Of a DNA stretch of 23,893 nucleotides, positions 16,685 to 23,893 are shown piece after piece. Each line of letters starts with the position of its first letter. Within the stretch, counting starts at the first letter, position 1. A program made the translations under genes and the position numbers. Origin of the DNA: a bacterium (lineage in GTDB: Bacteria; Vulcanimicrobiota; Xenobia; Xenobiales; Xenobiaceae); NCBI GenBank assembly GCA_017444165.1, contig JAFSXH010000269.1:1-23893 (forward strand), in the 5' to 3' direction. The notes below the pieces were generated by a model. The model ran no database searches. It saw only the letters and a list, made by a program, of their open reading frames with translations, and was not told where the DNA came from.

Positions 16685-16727
16685 TTTTGAAATGAGCCTC
16701 CCGCTTTTCGGGAGGCTCATTTCAAAA
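16685..16727. terminator. 19-bp perfect hairpin between convergent operons, probable bidirectional terminator
   Basis: Arms 16685-16703 and 16709-16727 pair perfectly around a CTTTT loop; the core is GAGCCTCCCG/CGGGAGGCTC. It sits 8 bases after the DUF4340 stop and 8 bases after the HEPN gene stop on the other strand. Neither side has a proper T-run after the stem: one reads AAATGC, the other GAGCAAG. So it may stop transcription only partly or instead protect both mRNA 3' ends. Confidence 0.65.
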
Positions 16728-16735
16728 ATGCTAAA

Positions 16736-17131
16736 CTACAGCTCTATCCTGTGTTCATCGAGCTCTTTTTGCAAATCCTCAAAGGCTGAGATGTAGCTCA
16801 TTTTTAATTTTCTAATGATTTGTAACGCTTGCTCATCACTGTAAGTGTGAGCAAGCGTATTTCGTGCCTCTAGCAACTCTATCCAAAGTTTTTCGTTATG
16901 AACCATGTTACACTGAAAGGCTATTTTTAGAATTGCTCGTGGAGAGCCTATCCTCCCGTCATACCTGCCGTGTGTCTCCAGCACTTCCTTCATTAACTTC
17001 CACGATTGTTCAAAGCAAATTTCGAACAATCTCACGATTCCTGTCTGCTCCACAACGTTGTATGGTTCTTCTAACTGCAAACCTACTTTAAGATTTGCAA
17101 GTGCTTTGCAGAAGTTCTCATACTTTTTCAC
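16736..17131 (-). CDS. HI0074/HepT-like HEPN protein (nucleotidyltransferase substrate-binding family)
   Basis: 131 residues matching the small four-helix HI0074 family: NFCKALANLKVGL, RLFEICFEQSWKLMKEVLE, SPRAILKIAFQ and EARNTLAHTYSDEQA. The last contains Arg-X4-His-X-Tyr (RNTLAHTY, about 89-96), the RNase motif of HEPN toxins such as HepT. In the usual two-gene system the neighbour is a MNT nucleotidyltransferase that neutralises the HEPN protein by AMPylating its tyrosine, or forms a complex with it. No MNT gene, with its GSX10DXD motif, is present on either side. Its GTG start overlaps the upstream stop codon by four bases (GTGA), with AGGA five to six bases before, so it is coupled to the GH15-like gene. 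Either an orphan domesticated in this operon or a pair whose partner is elsewhere. Confidence 0.82.
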   Translation of the reverse strand: MKKYENFCKALANLKVGLQLEEPYNVVEQTGIVRLFEICFEQSWKLMKEVLETHGRYDGRIGSPRAILKIAFQCNMVHNEKLWIELLEARNTLAHTYSDEQALQIIRKLKMSYISAFEDLQKELDEHRIEL

Positions 17132-19074
17132 AACATTCCTAACTTTTCCAAGCGTACTAAAGTTTTTTGATGTTGTACGCAGGCGGCGTAGAGCGAGGCT
17201 TTAGCCCAGGTTAAGGGAGAGTTTAAGCCCGGTAAATAGGCCTTTTGGCCGTCTATAGTGCTGACACACTGCCAGGCTTCGGGTACGGCCCAACCAGCTA
17301 CTTTTTCACCGTTAGCTTTAATCATGCCCTCTTCGGGAGTTATCCTGGCTAAAGCGCGATTTAAGTTGCGGTTAGCTCCAGCTAGGCAGATCTTGATCAG
17401 CTCTTGGGCTTCAGGGGTAGGTGACTCTTGAAGGTCGCAGAGATATTCGATCTGGGTTGTGTAGGCACGGGCCAGATCGGAAACCATAAACCACTGGGCT
17501 TCGCAGTTAGGAGAAGATAGGGAGGCGCGGGCAGCAAATATGCTCGGTTCACTGGCATCTTTAGAGCCAAACGCCTTGAGGAGATCGTGCCAGGCTAAGT
17601 TTACGTGGCCGTCTTTGTCGCAGGCTATGTTGTAATTTAAGTTCAGGTAACTGTCGGGAGAGGTGACAGTAGAACCATCTTTGAGAGTCAACTTAAATGG
17701 AGCATAGCGCAAAATGCCAAAATCGCGCACTAAGTGCTTTTCTAAAAGTTGCAGAGACTCGATGTGTTTGCGCACGTTTTGCAGAGGATCCTCATCCAAA
17801 ACAGCGTCAGGATCTTCTGACATAAAGGCTAATGAAGAATCGATCTCTCTATTGCCTGGACTCTCGGCTAAATAATTATCCGCTACGCGCTTTTTGCCCC
17901 TCTCGATAGCTTGTTCGATCTTTTCTGGATGTAAGAATATCTCTCCATGTTTTTGAACAGAGAGTTTCTCTTGAATCTTTGGATCTTTTATCAGTTCCAA
18001 TACGTAGCTTAAAGCTGAATTGGCCGCTTGAGTGTCCCAGGTCAAACCACCAGGGAAGGGGGTCTCCTCCCAACAACCAGCCGAGGGAGCGTTAGAATAA
18101 TCTATCGCTACTAAATAACTGGTCAAGTTAGCTATAGAGTTCAGAAGCTCTTTTGAAGGGTTAGCATAACTGTGATTAGATAATTTATTAGCCAGTGCCG
18201 ATAAGGCTAAAGCGTGCGACTCCAGGCGTTTATTGTTGAACCAACTAGGATCGCGCTCCAAAGTTTTGGGGAAGAAGATATGAGCCACACCCTCTTCAGG
18301 ACCGCCTAAACGATAACTATCGGGATCTTTGATCGCTTTATCAAAGGCTGCCTGCTCATGATCGGTGGAATAAAATTTTGCTAGGGTCTCTACTGCCTTC
18401 CACCAGCCCTTATTATCGCTGGTGTATTGGATCTGGCCTGCGTTGACCGTATCCGTCACCCATTGGCGAGCGGCCATCTCGAAATTTTCATCCTCTGGCA
18501 TACCAGTGGTAGGAACCAATCCTGTTTTAGGATCGCTAGTTATCTGGAAGGTTGGAGTCGCCGCCAACATATTCATAATTTTGACTAGATCTTGGCTGGA
18601 ATAGTCACTCTTCAAGTGGTTGTAAATGGTAGTGTTGAAAACTTGTAAGGTGTAGTCCTGACCTTTAAAAATGTGAGGTTTGAGTGTGGAGGCGGCTTGC
18701 ATAGCTCTCAAGGTTGAACGCAGAGTAGGTACAGAATCCTTGGTCAAGCTGTTCAAACTCAAACGACAAGCGACTCTCTTAGTTTTAGGCAGGTTGTCCA
18801 GATCGGGGACTTCTATGTAATCTACCCCTAAAACTTGACGCAAGGGCTTGAGCCACTTCTCATCTTGGATATTGAAGGGTCTGCCGCTTTGGGCCATCTC
18901 ATCTAAATTTTTAAGGGCATCCTCTACAACTGCGTAGGGATCATAAATAACCTGACTTTGCTCTTGTCCGTGTTTAGATTGCTCGGCGTAAGTGTTGCCG
19001 TTGTGGCCACAGGCTACATTTATCGAGAGAGATAAGGCAAATAATGAGGTAAAAATATATTTATTTAATCTCAT
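17128..19074 (-). CDS. Exported GH15-like (glucoamylase-type) protein
   Basis: About 648 residues. From ATG 19074 it begins MRLNKYIFTSLFALSL, a signal peptide with possible lipidation at the Cys of INVAC. An upstream TTG at 19083 (three residues longer) is better spaced from AAGGGA, so either start is possible; the amidase in this window begins MRLNK too. The C-terminal two thirds has GH15-style marks: GCWEETPFPGGLTWDTQAANSAL (shown by GCWEE and TWDTQAANSAL, near 335-358), where glucoamylases carry the catalytic acid in WEE. Near 597-604 it has GWAVPEAW, corresponding to the catalytic base region, followed by SPLTWAKASLY. A glycan-cleaving (alpha/alpha)6 enzyme is therefore likely, substrate unknown. 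Residues 1-180 were not recognised. It overlaps both neighbours, so it belongs to the Clp/TPR operon although it acts outside the cytoplasm. Confidence 0.78.
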   Translation of the reverse strand: MRLNKYIFTSLFALSLSINVACGHNGNTYAEQSKHGQEQSQVIYDPYAVVEDALKNLDEMAQSGRPFNIQDEKWLKPLRQVLGVDYIEVPDLDNLPKTKRVACRLSLNSLTKDSVPTLRSTLRAMQAASTLKPHIFKGQDYTLQVFNTTIYNHLKSDYSSQDLVKIMNMLAATPTFQITSDPKTGLVPTTGMPEDENFEMAARQWVTDTVNAGQIQYTSDNKGWWKAVETLAKFYSTDHEQAAFDKAIKDPDSYRLGGPEEGVAHIFFPKTLERDPSWFNNKRLESHALALSALANKLSNHSYANPSKELLNSIANLTSYLVAIDYSNAPSAGCWEETPFPGGLTWDTQAANSALSYVLELIKDPKIQEKLSVQKHGEIFLHPEKIEQAIERGKKRVADNYLAESPGNREIDSSLAFMSEDPDAVLDEDPLQNVRKHIESLQLLEKHLVRDFGILRYAPFKLTLKDGSTVTSPDSYLNLNYNIACDKDGHVNLAWHDLLKAFGSKDASEPSIFAARASLSSPNCEAQWFMVSDLARAYTTQIEYLCDLQESPTPEAQELIKICLAGANRNLNRALARITPEEGMIKANGEKVAGWAVPEAWQCVSTIDGQKAYLPGLNSPLTWAKASLYAACVQHQKTLVRLEKLGML

Positions 19075-20470
19075 GGATGGCAAAATTCCCTTCTTCGTAA
19101 ATTACTTCAGCTTTATGTCCATCGGTTATGGAACCATCTAAGCGGGCGCGAGCTACAAAACCTCCCAACTCTCTATTGAAGAGACGGCGCAAGGAACCGA
19201 CACCTTGACCCATATCTTCGCTCCTTTGGATCAGATATTTGAATACGCTCTCGGCAAATTGGATCTGTACGTGATCTCCTTTTAACTCTTCGTTGAGTTC
19301 TTTGCCCCACGATTCTAAGAGTAGGGTTTGATCTCCATTGTTCAGAGGAGGGAAGAAGACGGTCTCGTCAACTAGGCGGATCGTATCTGCACGCAGAGCA
19401 TTTTCTATGTCGGTCATAAGCTGACGCTCGTATATCTCTTGACTCGAATAGTTGAGACCGCGATTTTTGCGAAAACCTACGATCATCTCATCTTTGAAAA
19501 ATTCAGAATCTAAGGAGAGGGAGAGGACAATAATATAATCTCTAAATTCGATCCTCTTGCCTTCTAAATTGACAAAGTGGCCCTTATCCAAGATCTGGTG
19601 AATACACTCCATTGCTTTGGGATGAACCTGTTCTAGACCATCAATGTAGATCACACCGAAGGGAAAATCTCGTCCTAAAGTTAGTAAGAGTATCTCTTGT
19701 AAATGTTCAGCACTGACATCATTGATAAAATCGCTTAAATTCAGATTTATGATGCGCTCTGGATCATCGAAAATGTATCTGGCAATATTGATCGCCAAGG
19801 TCTTTTTACCCGAACCGCGAGGACCGACGAAGAGAAAACTGGCCATCGGACGATTGCTTCCTAAAAGGCCCGCCCAGGAGCGCGTTAAGGTATCGGTTAC
19901 GCGTTTAATGGCCTCATCTTGACCGACAATTTTGCCGCGTAACTTGGTGGCGCATTCTGCTAAACGCTTTTGCCAATCGATTTTAACTTTATTCAATTGA
20001 GAAGTTCCCATTGTGGGTTCGTAAAGTTTATTTTCGATCTCTCTAGAGAGCTTTTCGGCCGCTTCGCTGTCTTTTACGATAGCCAAAGTAGCTTGGCTGT
20101 GATCCATGCGCAAAATAGCCCACAATAAATGGATACTGTTGACGGGTTTATTGTAGCCTTGAGCAAATTTTTCTGCATCGTTAAAGGCCATAAAATTGCG
20201 CAAGCTACGCAGAGGTTTAGTGTTGGGGATCAGAGAAAAATTTTCATCTTCTTGAGAAGCGGCAGAGGAGAAACTCTTGCCTAGAGCTTGACGCACTTTT
20301 TTTTCAGTGATTCCTCTCTCTTTGAGAAACTCATAAGCTTGACATTGGGGAGTGCAGAGTATACCTAAAAGCAGGTGTTCAGCTGTGACAAATTTGTGTC
20401 CTAGCTTAGTGGCCTCCATTTTAGCTTGGGTCTTTACTTTGATGAGTTCTTGGGCGTAAAGTTGAGTCAT
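19061..20470 (-). CDS. Clp_N plus single AAA module protein with altered Walker B
   Basis: 469 residues. Two Clp N-domain repeats (about 1-65 and 85-150: TAEHLLLGIL, SIHLLWAILRMD) precede one AAA module that resembles the second (D2) ring of ClpB/ClpC. Markers are GQDEAIKRV (183-191), Walker A GPRGSGKKT (216-224) and the C-terminal GVGSLRRLFNREL (423-435). The D1 ring and middle domain of normal ClpB/C are absent, making it about half size. Walker B is VIYIDGLEQVHP (273-284) where the family has LLDEIEKAHP, so the catalytic Glu is Gly278; ATP hydrolysis should be impaired while binding may remain. No ClpP-docking IGF/IGL loop was seen. It is a cytoplasmic protein, its ATG overlapping the TPR gene's stop by four bases. 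Probably a partner of that protein. Confidence 0.85.
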   Translation of the reverse strand: MTQLYAQELIKVKTQAKMEATKLGHKFVTAEHLLLGILCTPQCQAYEFLKERGITEKKVRQALGKSFSSAASQEDENFSLIPNTKPLRSLRNFMAFNDAEKFAQGYNKPVNSIHLLWAILRMDHSQATLAIVKDSEAAEKLSREIENKLYEPTMGTSQLNKVKIDWQKRLAECATKLRGKIVGQDEAIKRVTDTLTRSWAGLLGSNRPMASFLFVGPRGSGKKTLAINIARYIFDDPERIINLNLSDFINDVSAEHLQEILLLTLGRDFPFGVIYIDGLEQVHPKAMECIHQILDKGHFVNLEGKRIEFRDYIIVLSLSLDSEFFKDEMIVGFRKNRGLNYSSQEIYERQLMTDIENALRADTIRLVDETVFFPPLNNGDQTLLLESWGKELNEELKGDHVQIQFAESVFKYLIQRSEDMGQGVGSLRRLFNRELGGFVARARLDGSITDGHKAEVIYEEGNFAIHEIK

Positions 20471-22482
20471 GCTTTCTTCCCTTCTCGATAATTGAGGACT
20501 TGCAAAACTTGATCGACATCGCGACAGATGTGGAACTTAGGAATGGCTAACAATTGGGGATACAATTGGTAAAGATCGTCAGAGGCACTCAAGGGGATGA
20601 TTATCCGATCAATCTTTGTATCACTGTCTAAAATAGTGGCTAAGCTTTTGGCTAGTGTAGGAGTACTCGTAAGTTGTCCATACATATCGACATCGCCGCA
20701 AATTAGAGTGTATTCAGGACTCTCTTTGAATTTGGCCGCTCCGTAAATAGCCACTAAAAGAGCTAAACTAGTATTGGTGAAGCGCAGTTTATCTTTGTGT
20801 TCTTCAGGTATCTGGATCTTCTGACGATCTACCAAAAGATCGATAACTACATCGCGATTGTTGAGATCGGGCAGATCTAAATATTTGAAGTTAGATTTCA
20901 AATAAGTTGTAACTGGCAGAGCGTAATTATTTACAAAATCCTGGGGGAGATCACTCAAAATTTGTCCATTTCCCTTGATAACTCTGGCTCCGATAAAGAG
21001 AATACCGCTATCTGAACCTAAAGTGACTGGAGAAGTCACGCGTGGACCAGTTAAACTTCTAACCTCTTCCTGTTTGTCTATATTTTCCATCTGCAGGAGA
21101 CAGAGGGCGGCCTTGCGCTTAGAGGAAGGATCTGTACTATCTTTCACTTTATCATAAATTTTATTGTAGTGATCAAAGTTGTTGTCGCACTGTTCCTCGT
21201 ATTCATCAACGACATCATCTTCAATTTTGAGATTATCCTCAGCGTATATTTTGTCTGCCTCTTCCAGACGACCACATTTTACTAGAGAGTAGGCATATAT
21301 GGCTCTTAGACTGCGCAACTCAGAAAATTCCAATTCTGAAGCCGGGGTCGTCAAACTGTTAAAGAGTGATTCGACGACAGATTCAGCAATATCTTGGGGC
21401 AGATCTTGCAATAATTCTATTTTCTTAACTTCATCTTTTATGGATGTATTTTCAGGTAACTCTTTGGTAAAACTCTGTAAGATTTCTTCGATAATCTCAC
21501 CATTAAGTTCCAGAGATTCTTGATCTTCATGTTTACTCTGTACCTGGAGTATGGCTCGCTTTATAGCCTCTTCTTTCTGATCGCTCAACGGTTGCATAAT
21601 AGCGGCTGCCGCTTGGAAGAGTTCAATAATATCCTTATATTTGTGGAACTGAGCCAAAGTTTCCGTCATCTCTTGCAATATAGCCGAGTTATGAGCTTCT
21701 ACTTTTAAAACCTTATGCAAGTGGACATCAGCCGAAGAGAGTTCTTCAAAACTCTTTTTGTACTGATCCAAGGCCTTATCCATATCTCCCGAAGCACGAT
21801 ACAACCTGGCCAACTCTAAATTAGCACTCTTTGAAGACCAATTTAAGTTAAAGCGGTTCTCCCGCCAAGTCCCCTCAGTGTCTAAGTTAATAACTCTTTC
21901 AAACTCGGAAATTGCGTTCTCCGTATCCTCTTCGGCAACATATAAAAGCCCCATAAGATAGCGCATGGGCAGACTGTCACCCTGCAATTCGAGAGCCTCT
22001 CCCGCCAACTCTAAAGTTGAAGTTTCGGAATCCTGCAAAGTAGGCTCTAAAATGTAGTGGAGGAGGGCCAAAGATTCGTAAAGGCCAGAATCTCTCTCTT
22101 GTTCTTTGCTCTTTTTGTATGTAGTAAAGAGCAACTTGAGATCGAGGAGGCGATTCTCTTGAACCAAAATTCCGCCCCAGTGATCGAGGGGAGGACGAGC
22201 TTCCTTAGAGGCCTGAGCCCATTGGGTATACTCGGTGATGGCTTTGCTTATATCGCCAGACTTTTTATAGGTGTAACCCGACCATTCCCAGACTGAAGAG
22301 AGAAAGTTAGAGTTAGGATCTAACTCTGTAGCTCGATAAAAAGCGCAACGCGCCTCTTCTATCTGTCCATCCAGGAGATAAGCCTCTCCTAAATTTATCT
22401 GCAACTCAACATCTTTTGGGTTATCTTTAGTCTTTTTCAAGAGACTTTGGATATACTTCTTCACGGATATGTTTTCACTCAT
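20467..22482 (-). CDS. TPR protein with Lon-protease-like C-terminal domain
   Basis: 671 residues, no signal or membrane segment. TPR helix pairs fill about 20-420 (VELQINLGEAYLLDGQIEEA, GDISKAITEYTQW, NLELARLYRASGDMDKALDQY), a protein-binding scaffold. Residues about 492-664 follow Lon's S16 domain by eye: GILFIGARVIKGNGQI, NNRDVVIDLL, FTNTSLALLVAIYGAAK (Lon: GPSAG...), TLICGDVDMYGQL (Lon: MTGEITLRGQV), TLAKSLAT (Lon: LKEKLLAA), IIIP and a C-terminal DVDQVLQVL. Ser572 and Lys612 fall where Lon has its Ser/Lys dyad, 40 residues apart against 43, though the GPSAG glycines are missing. It could be an active peptidase or a binding fold. It is first in an operon with the Clp-like gene. The ATG has no strong ribosome-binding site. 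Confidence 0.75.
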   Translation of the reverse strand: MSENISVKKYIQSLLKKTKDNPKDVELQINLGEAYLLDGQIEEARCAFYRATELDPNSNFLSSVWEWSGYTYKKSGDISKAITEYTQWAQASKEARPPLDHWGGILVQENRLLDLKLLFTTYKKSKEQERDSGLYESLALLHYILEPTLQDSETSTLELAGEALELQGDSLPMRYLMGLLYVAEEDTENAISEFERVINLDTEGTWRENRFNLNWSSKSANLELARLYRASGDMDKALDQYKKSFEELSSADVHLHKVLKVEAHNSAILQEMTETLAQFHKYKDIIELFQAAAAIMQPLSDQKEEAIKRAILQVQSKHEDQESLELNGEIIEEILQSFTKELPENTSIKDEVKKIELLQDLPQDIAESVVESLFNSLTTPASELEFSELRSLRAIYAYSLVKCGRLEEADKIYAEDNLKIEDDVVDEYEEQCDNNFDHYNKIYDKVKDSTDPSSKRKAALCLLQMENIDKQEEVRSLTGPRVTSPVTLGSDSGILFIGARVIKGNGQILSDLPQDFVNNYALPVTTYLKSNFKYLDLPDLNNRDVVIDLLVDRQKIQIPEEHKDKLRFTNTSLALLVAIYGAAKFKESPEYTLICGDVDMYGQLTSTPTLAKSLATILDSDTKIDRIIIPLSASDDLYQLYPQLLAIPKFHICRDVDQVLQVLNYREGKKA

Positions 22483-22570
22483 ATCTATTTTTTCTACAAG
22501 CTAATCTTGCGTCCTGTACAATGTAAATTTGTGAAAATTATTGTTGATACGTGCACATTAATGGTTTTAT

Positions 22571-22600
22571 TTGCTAAAATGGAATGCGGGTTAATATATT
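22571..22600 (+). promoter_or_regulatory. Possible sigma-70 promoter of the MFS gene
   Basis: TTGCTA (22571-22576), 18-base spacer, TATATT (22595-22600), in the 181-base gap between divergent genes. The motifs are moderate. A counterpart for the minus operon was not found with confidence. Confidence 0.4.
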
Positions 22601-22663
22601 GTTTAGCTGAGTTGCAAATGTAGCGTAAGTCCAGGTTTATGTCTGCATTTTTTGTGAGGATTT

Positions 22664-23790
22664 ATGACTGACTCTTCGACTTGTGATAATTCTAAAGTTT
22701 TTATGTTTTTGTTATTAGGCACGTTATCTGCTTTTGGACCTTTTATAACAGATATGTTCTTGCCAACTTTACCATCTATGTCTGATTATTTTCACGCCAG
22801 TACTTCTATGGTGCAGTTAAGCTTGACTTTCTCTATGTTAGGTTTGGCTTTAGGACAACTTGTGTTTGGCCCTTTGAGTGGTAAGTTTGGTCGTCGTCCG
22901 CCGCTGATCTATTCTATGTTAATCTTCATTTTTTCGACGATAGGTTGCATTCTGTCTCCAGTTATTGAAATTTTTCTATTCTTCCGTTTTTTACAAGGAA
23001 TAGCTGGAGCGGGTGGGGTGGTAATTTCTCGATCTGTAGCTGTAGATAAATTTTCTACAGAGGAATTAACCGCCGCTCTATCCATTATAGGTGGTATAAA
23101 TGGGATTGCTCCTGTTGTTGCTCCTATTATTGGCGGATTTTGTACTGATTCCATAGGTTGGCGCGGAATATTTTTGATCCTTTTGATATTGGGCTGTTTA
23201 ATATTGTTTATGTGTTTAAATTTCAGAGAGAGTTTAACTGAAGATAAGAGAGCCCAAGATAATCTGTGGAACGTATTTAAATTATTTAAAGAAGTTCTGG
23301 ACAATAAAATATATTTGTTTTACGTTTTGCAAATGGCCTTGTCTCAAGGTATTTTATTTGGCAATATTGCTTCTTCACCATTTATAATTCAGGAGTATTA
23401 TCAACAAAATGCTCTAATGTTTAGCTTGTATTTTTCTATAAATTCTGTCGCTATCGGAATAGGAGCTGCCAGTTCTATAAAATTCAAAAATCCCAATAAT
23501 GGTATGTTTGTTAGTTGTATAGGTATGTTAGTCGGTTCTTAAGCTCTGCATGGGCACTACAGCACGGTGTTTCTATTTGTTTCTATGAGACTATTGTTAC
23601 AATTATGTGCTTTTTCATGGGAATGACCTTCACTGTCTCTACAGCTATGGCCTTGGAACAAGTAAGAGAGTATGCGGGTACTGGTTCCGCTGTTTTAGGA
23701 GCCAGCGGTTTCTTATTGGGTGGTTTAGTGGCTCCGTTAGTGGGGTTGGGTAATGCTATATTTATAAGCAAATTTAATAGTTTATATTAA
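22664..23790 (+). pseudogene. Frameshifted, shortened Bcr/CflA-type MFS transporter
   Basis: The first frame (292 codons, 22664-23542) is a normal N-terminus of a Bcr/CflA drug exporter: FITDMFLPTLPSM (28-40), the motif A GPLSGKFGRRPPLIY (69-83) and helices through about ten spans. It stops at TAA 23540-23542 after GMLVGS. The missing part continues in the -1 frame from 23539: SSAWALQHG, then VREYAGTGSAVLGASGFLLGGLVAPLVGLGNA. One extra T in the TTCTTAAG run would join them as GSLSSAW. The joined protein, about 375 residues, then ends ISKFNSLY, some 20-25 residues short of usual length (about 400), so the last helix is missing too. GAGGA lies only three bases before the ATG. Either a decaying gene or one sequencing slip plus a shorter natural end. 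Confidence 0.8.
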
Positions 23791-23893
23791 ATAATTTTAT
23801 AAATTTCATTGTTCATTAGCCACTCTCGACAAGCCGAGCCTAAGCAATGGCAAGCGGTCTAGGCAACAACTACCACAATTGGGCGTAGCACTA
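23791..23893. other. Unassigned right-edge segment with changed composition
   Basis: After the AT-rich end of the MFS gene, bases from about 23820 on are noticeably richer in G and C. On the minus strand a frame is open from the edge to a TGA at 23808-23806 (about 28 codons ending RVANEQ), which could be the tail of a gene beyond the window or chance. No RNA, IS end or repeat could be recognised. Confidence 0.4.

Noticed and set aside
22483..22663. Promoter for the minus-strand TPR/Clp operon
   Set aside because: Several weak TTGTAC/TTCACA-like boxes were tried, none with a good -10 at 16-18 bases.

Overview
This is an AT-leaning, gene-dense bacterial stretch. It carries 15 protein-coding genes (one cut by the left edge, one frameshifted), two tRNA genes, and short gaps between genes. 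No gene-free stretch exceeds 300 bases; the largest non-protein gap (980-1453) holds both tRNAs with their promoters and terminators. GTG and TTG starts are frequent, and Shine-Dalgarno-like AGGAG/GAGG sites are readable before several genes. Signal peptides, possible lipoprotein sites, copper-amine-oxidase-N/stalk domains, PknB-like Ser/Thr kinases with FHA protein and a GldA/GldG/DUF4340 transporter point to an uncultured, heterotrophic, probably diderm bacterium of an under-studied phylum. The sequence alone does not fix the lineage.

Layout. 1-979 (minus): secreted stalk-domain protein running off the left edge. 1047-1433: tRNA-Gln (minus) and initiator tRNA-Met (plus), divergently transcribed, each with a readable promoter and terminator. 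1454-5472 (plus): cell-wall amidase, a small repeat-rich putative lipoprotein, and a membrane-anchored helical-repeat protein. 5441-11654 (minus): a four-gene operon in transcription order pseudokinase, Ser/Thr receptor kinase, membrane FHA protein, YfhO-like multi-pass membrane protein. Its last gene overlaps the plus-strand gene tail-to-tail by 32 bases. 11817-16676 (plus): a tight operon of ABC ATPase, ABC-2 permease, GldG-like protein and DUF4340 protein. It ends at a 19-bp perfect hairpin. 16736-22482 (minus): a translationally coupled four-gene operon in transcription order TPR protein with a Lon-protease-like C-terminus, Clp_N/single-AAA protein with an altered Walker B, secreted GH15-like protein, and an orphan HEPN/HI0074-like protein. 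22664-23790 (plus): a frameshifted and shortened Bcr/CflA-type MFS transporter. The last ~100 bases are unexplained and change composition.

How it fits together. The minus-strand kinase cassette looks like an envelope-spanning phospho-signalling unit. It has one active-looking kinase with a large extracytoplasmic sensor, one kinase-fold protein without catalytic residues, a phosphothreonine reader and a likely glycosyl-transfer/polymer membrane protein. The plus-strand ABC operon is the known GldA-F-G-plus-DUF4340 arrangement. The 16.7-22.5 kb operon is the best candidate for something undescribed: TPR scaffold/Lon-like fold plus Clp-type AAA, coupled to a secreted (alpha/alpha)6-type protein and a HEPN protein lacking its usual nucleotidyltransferase partner. 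Domain calls are from motif recognition by eye; no database search was run.
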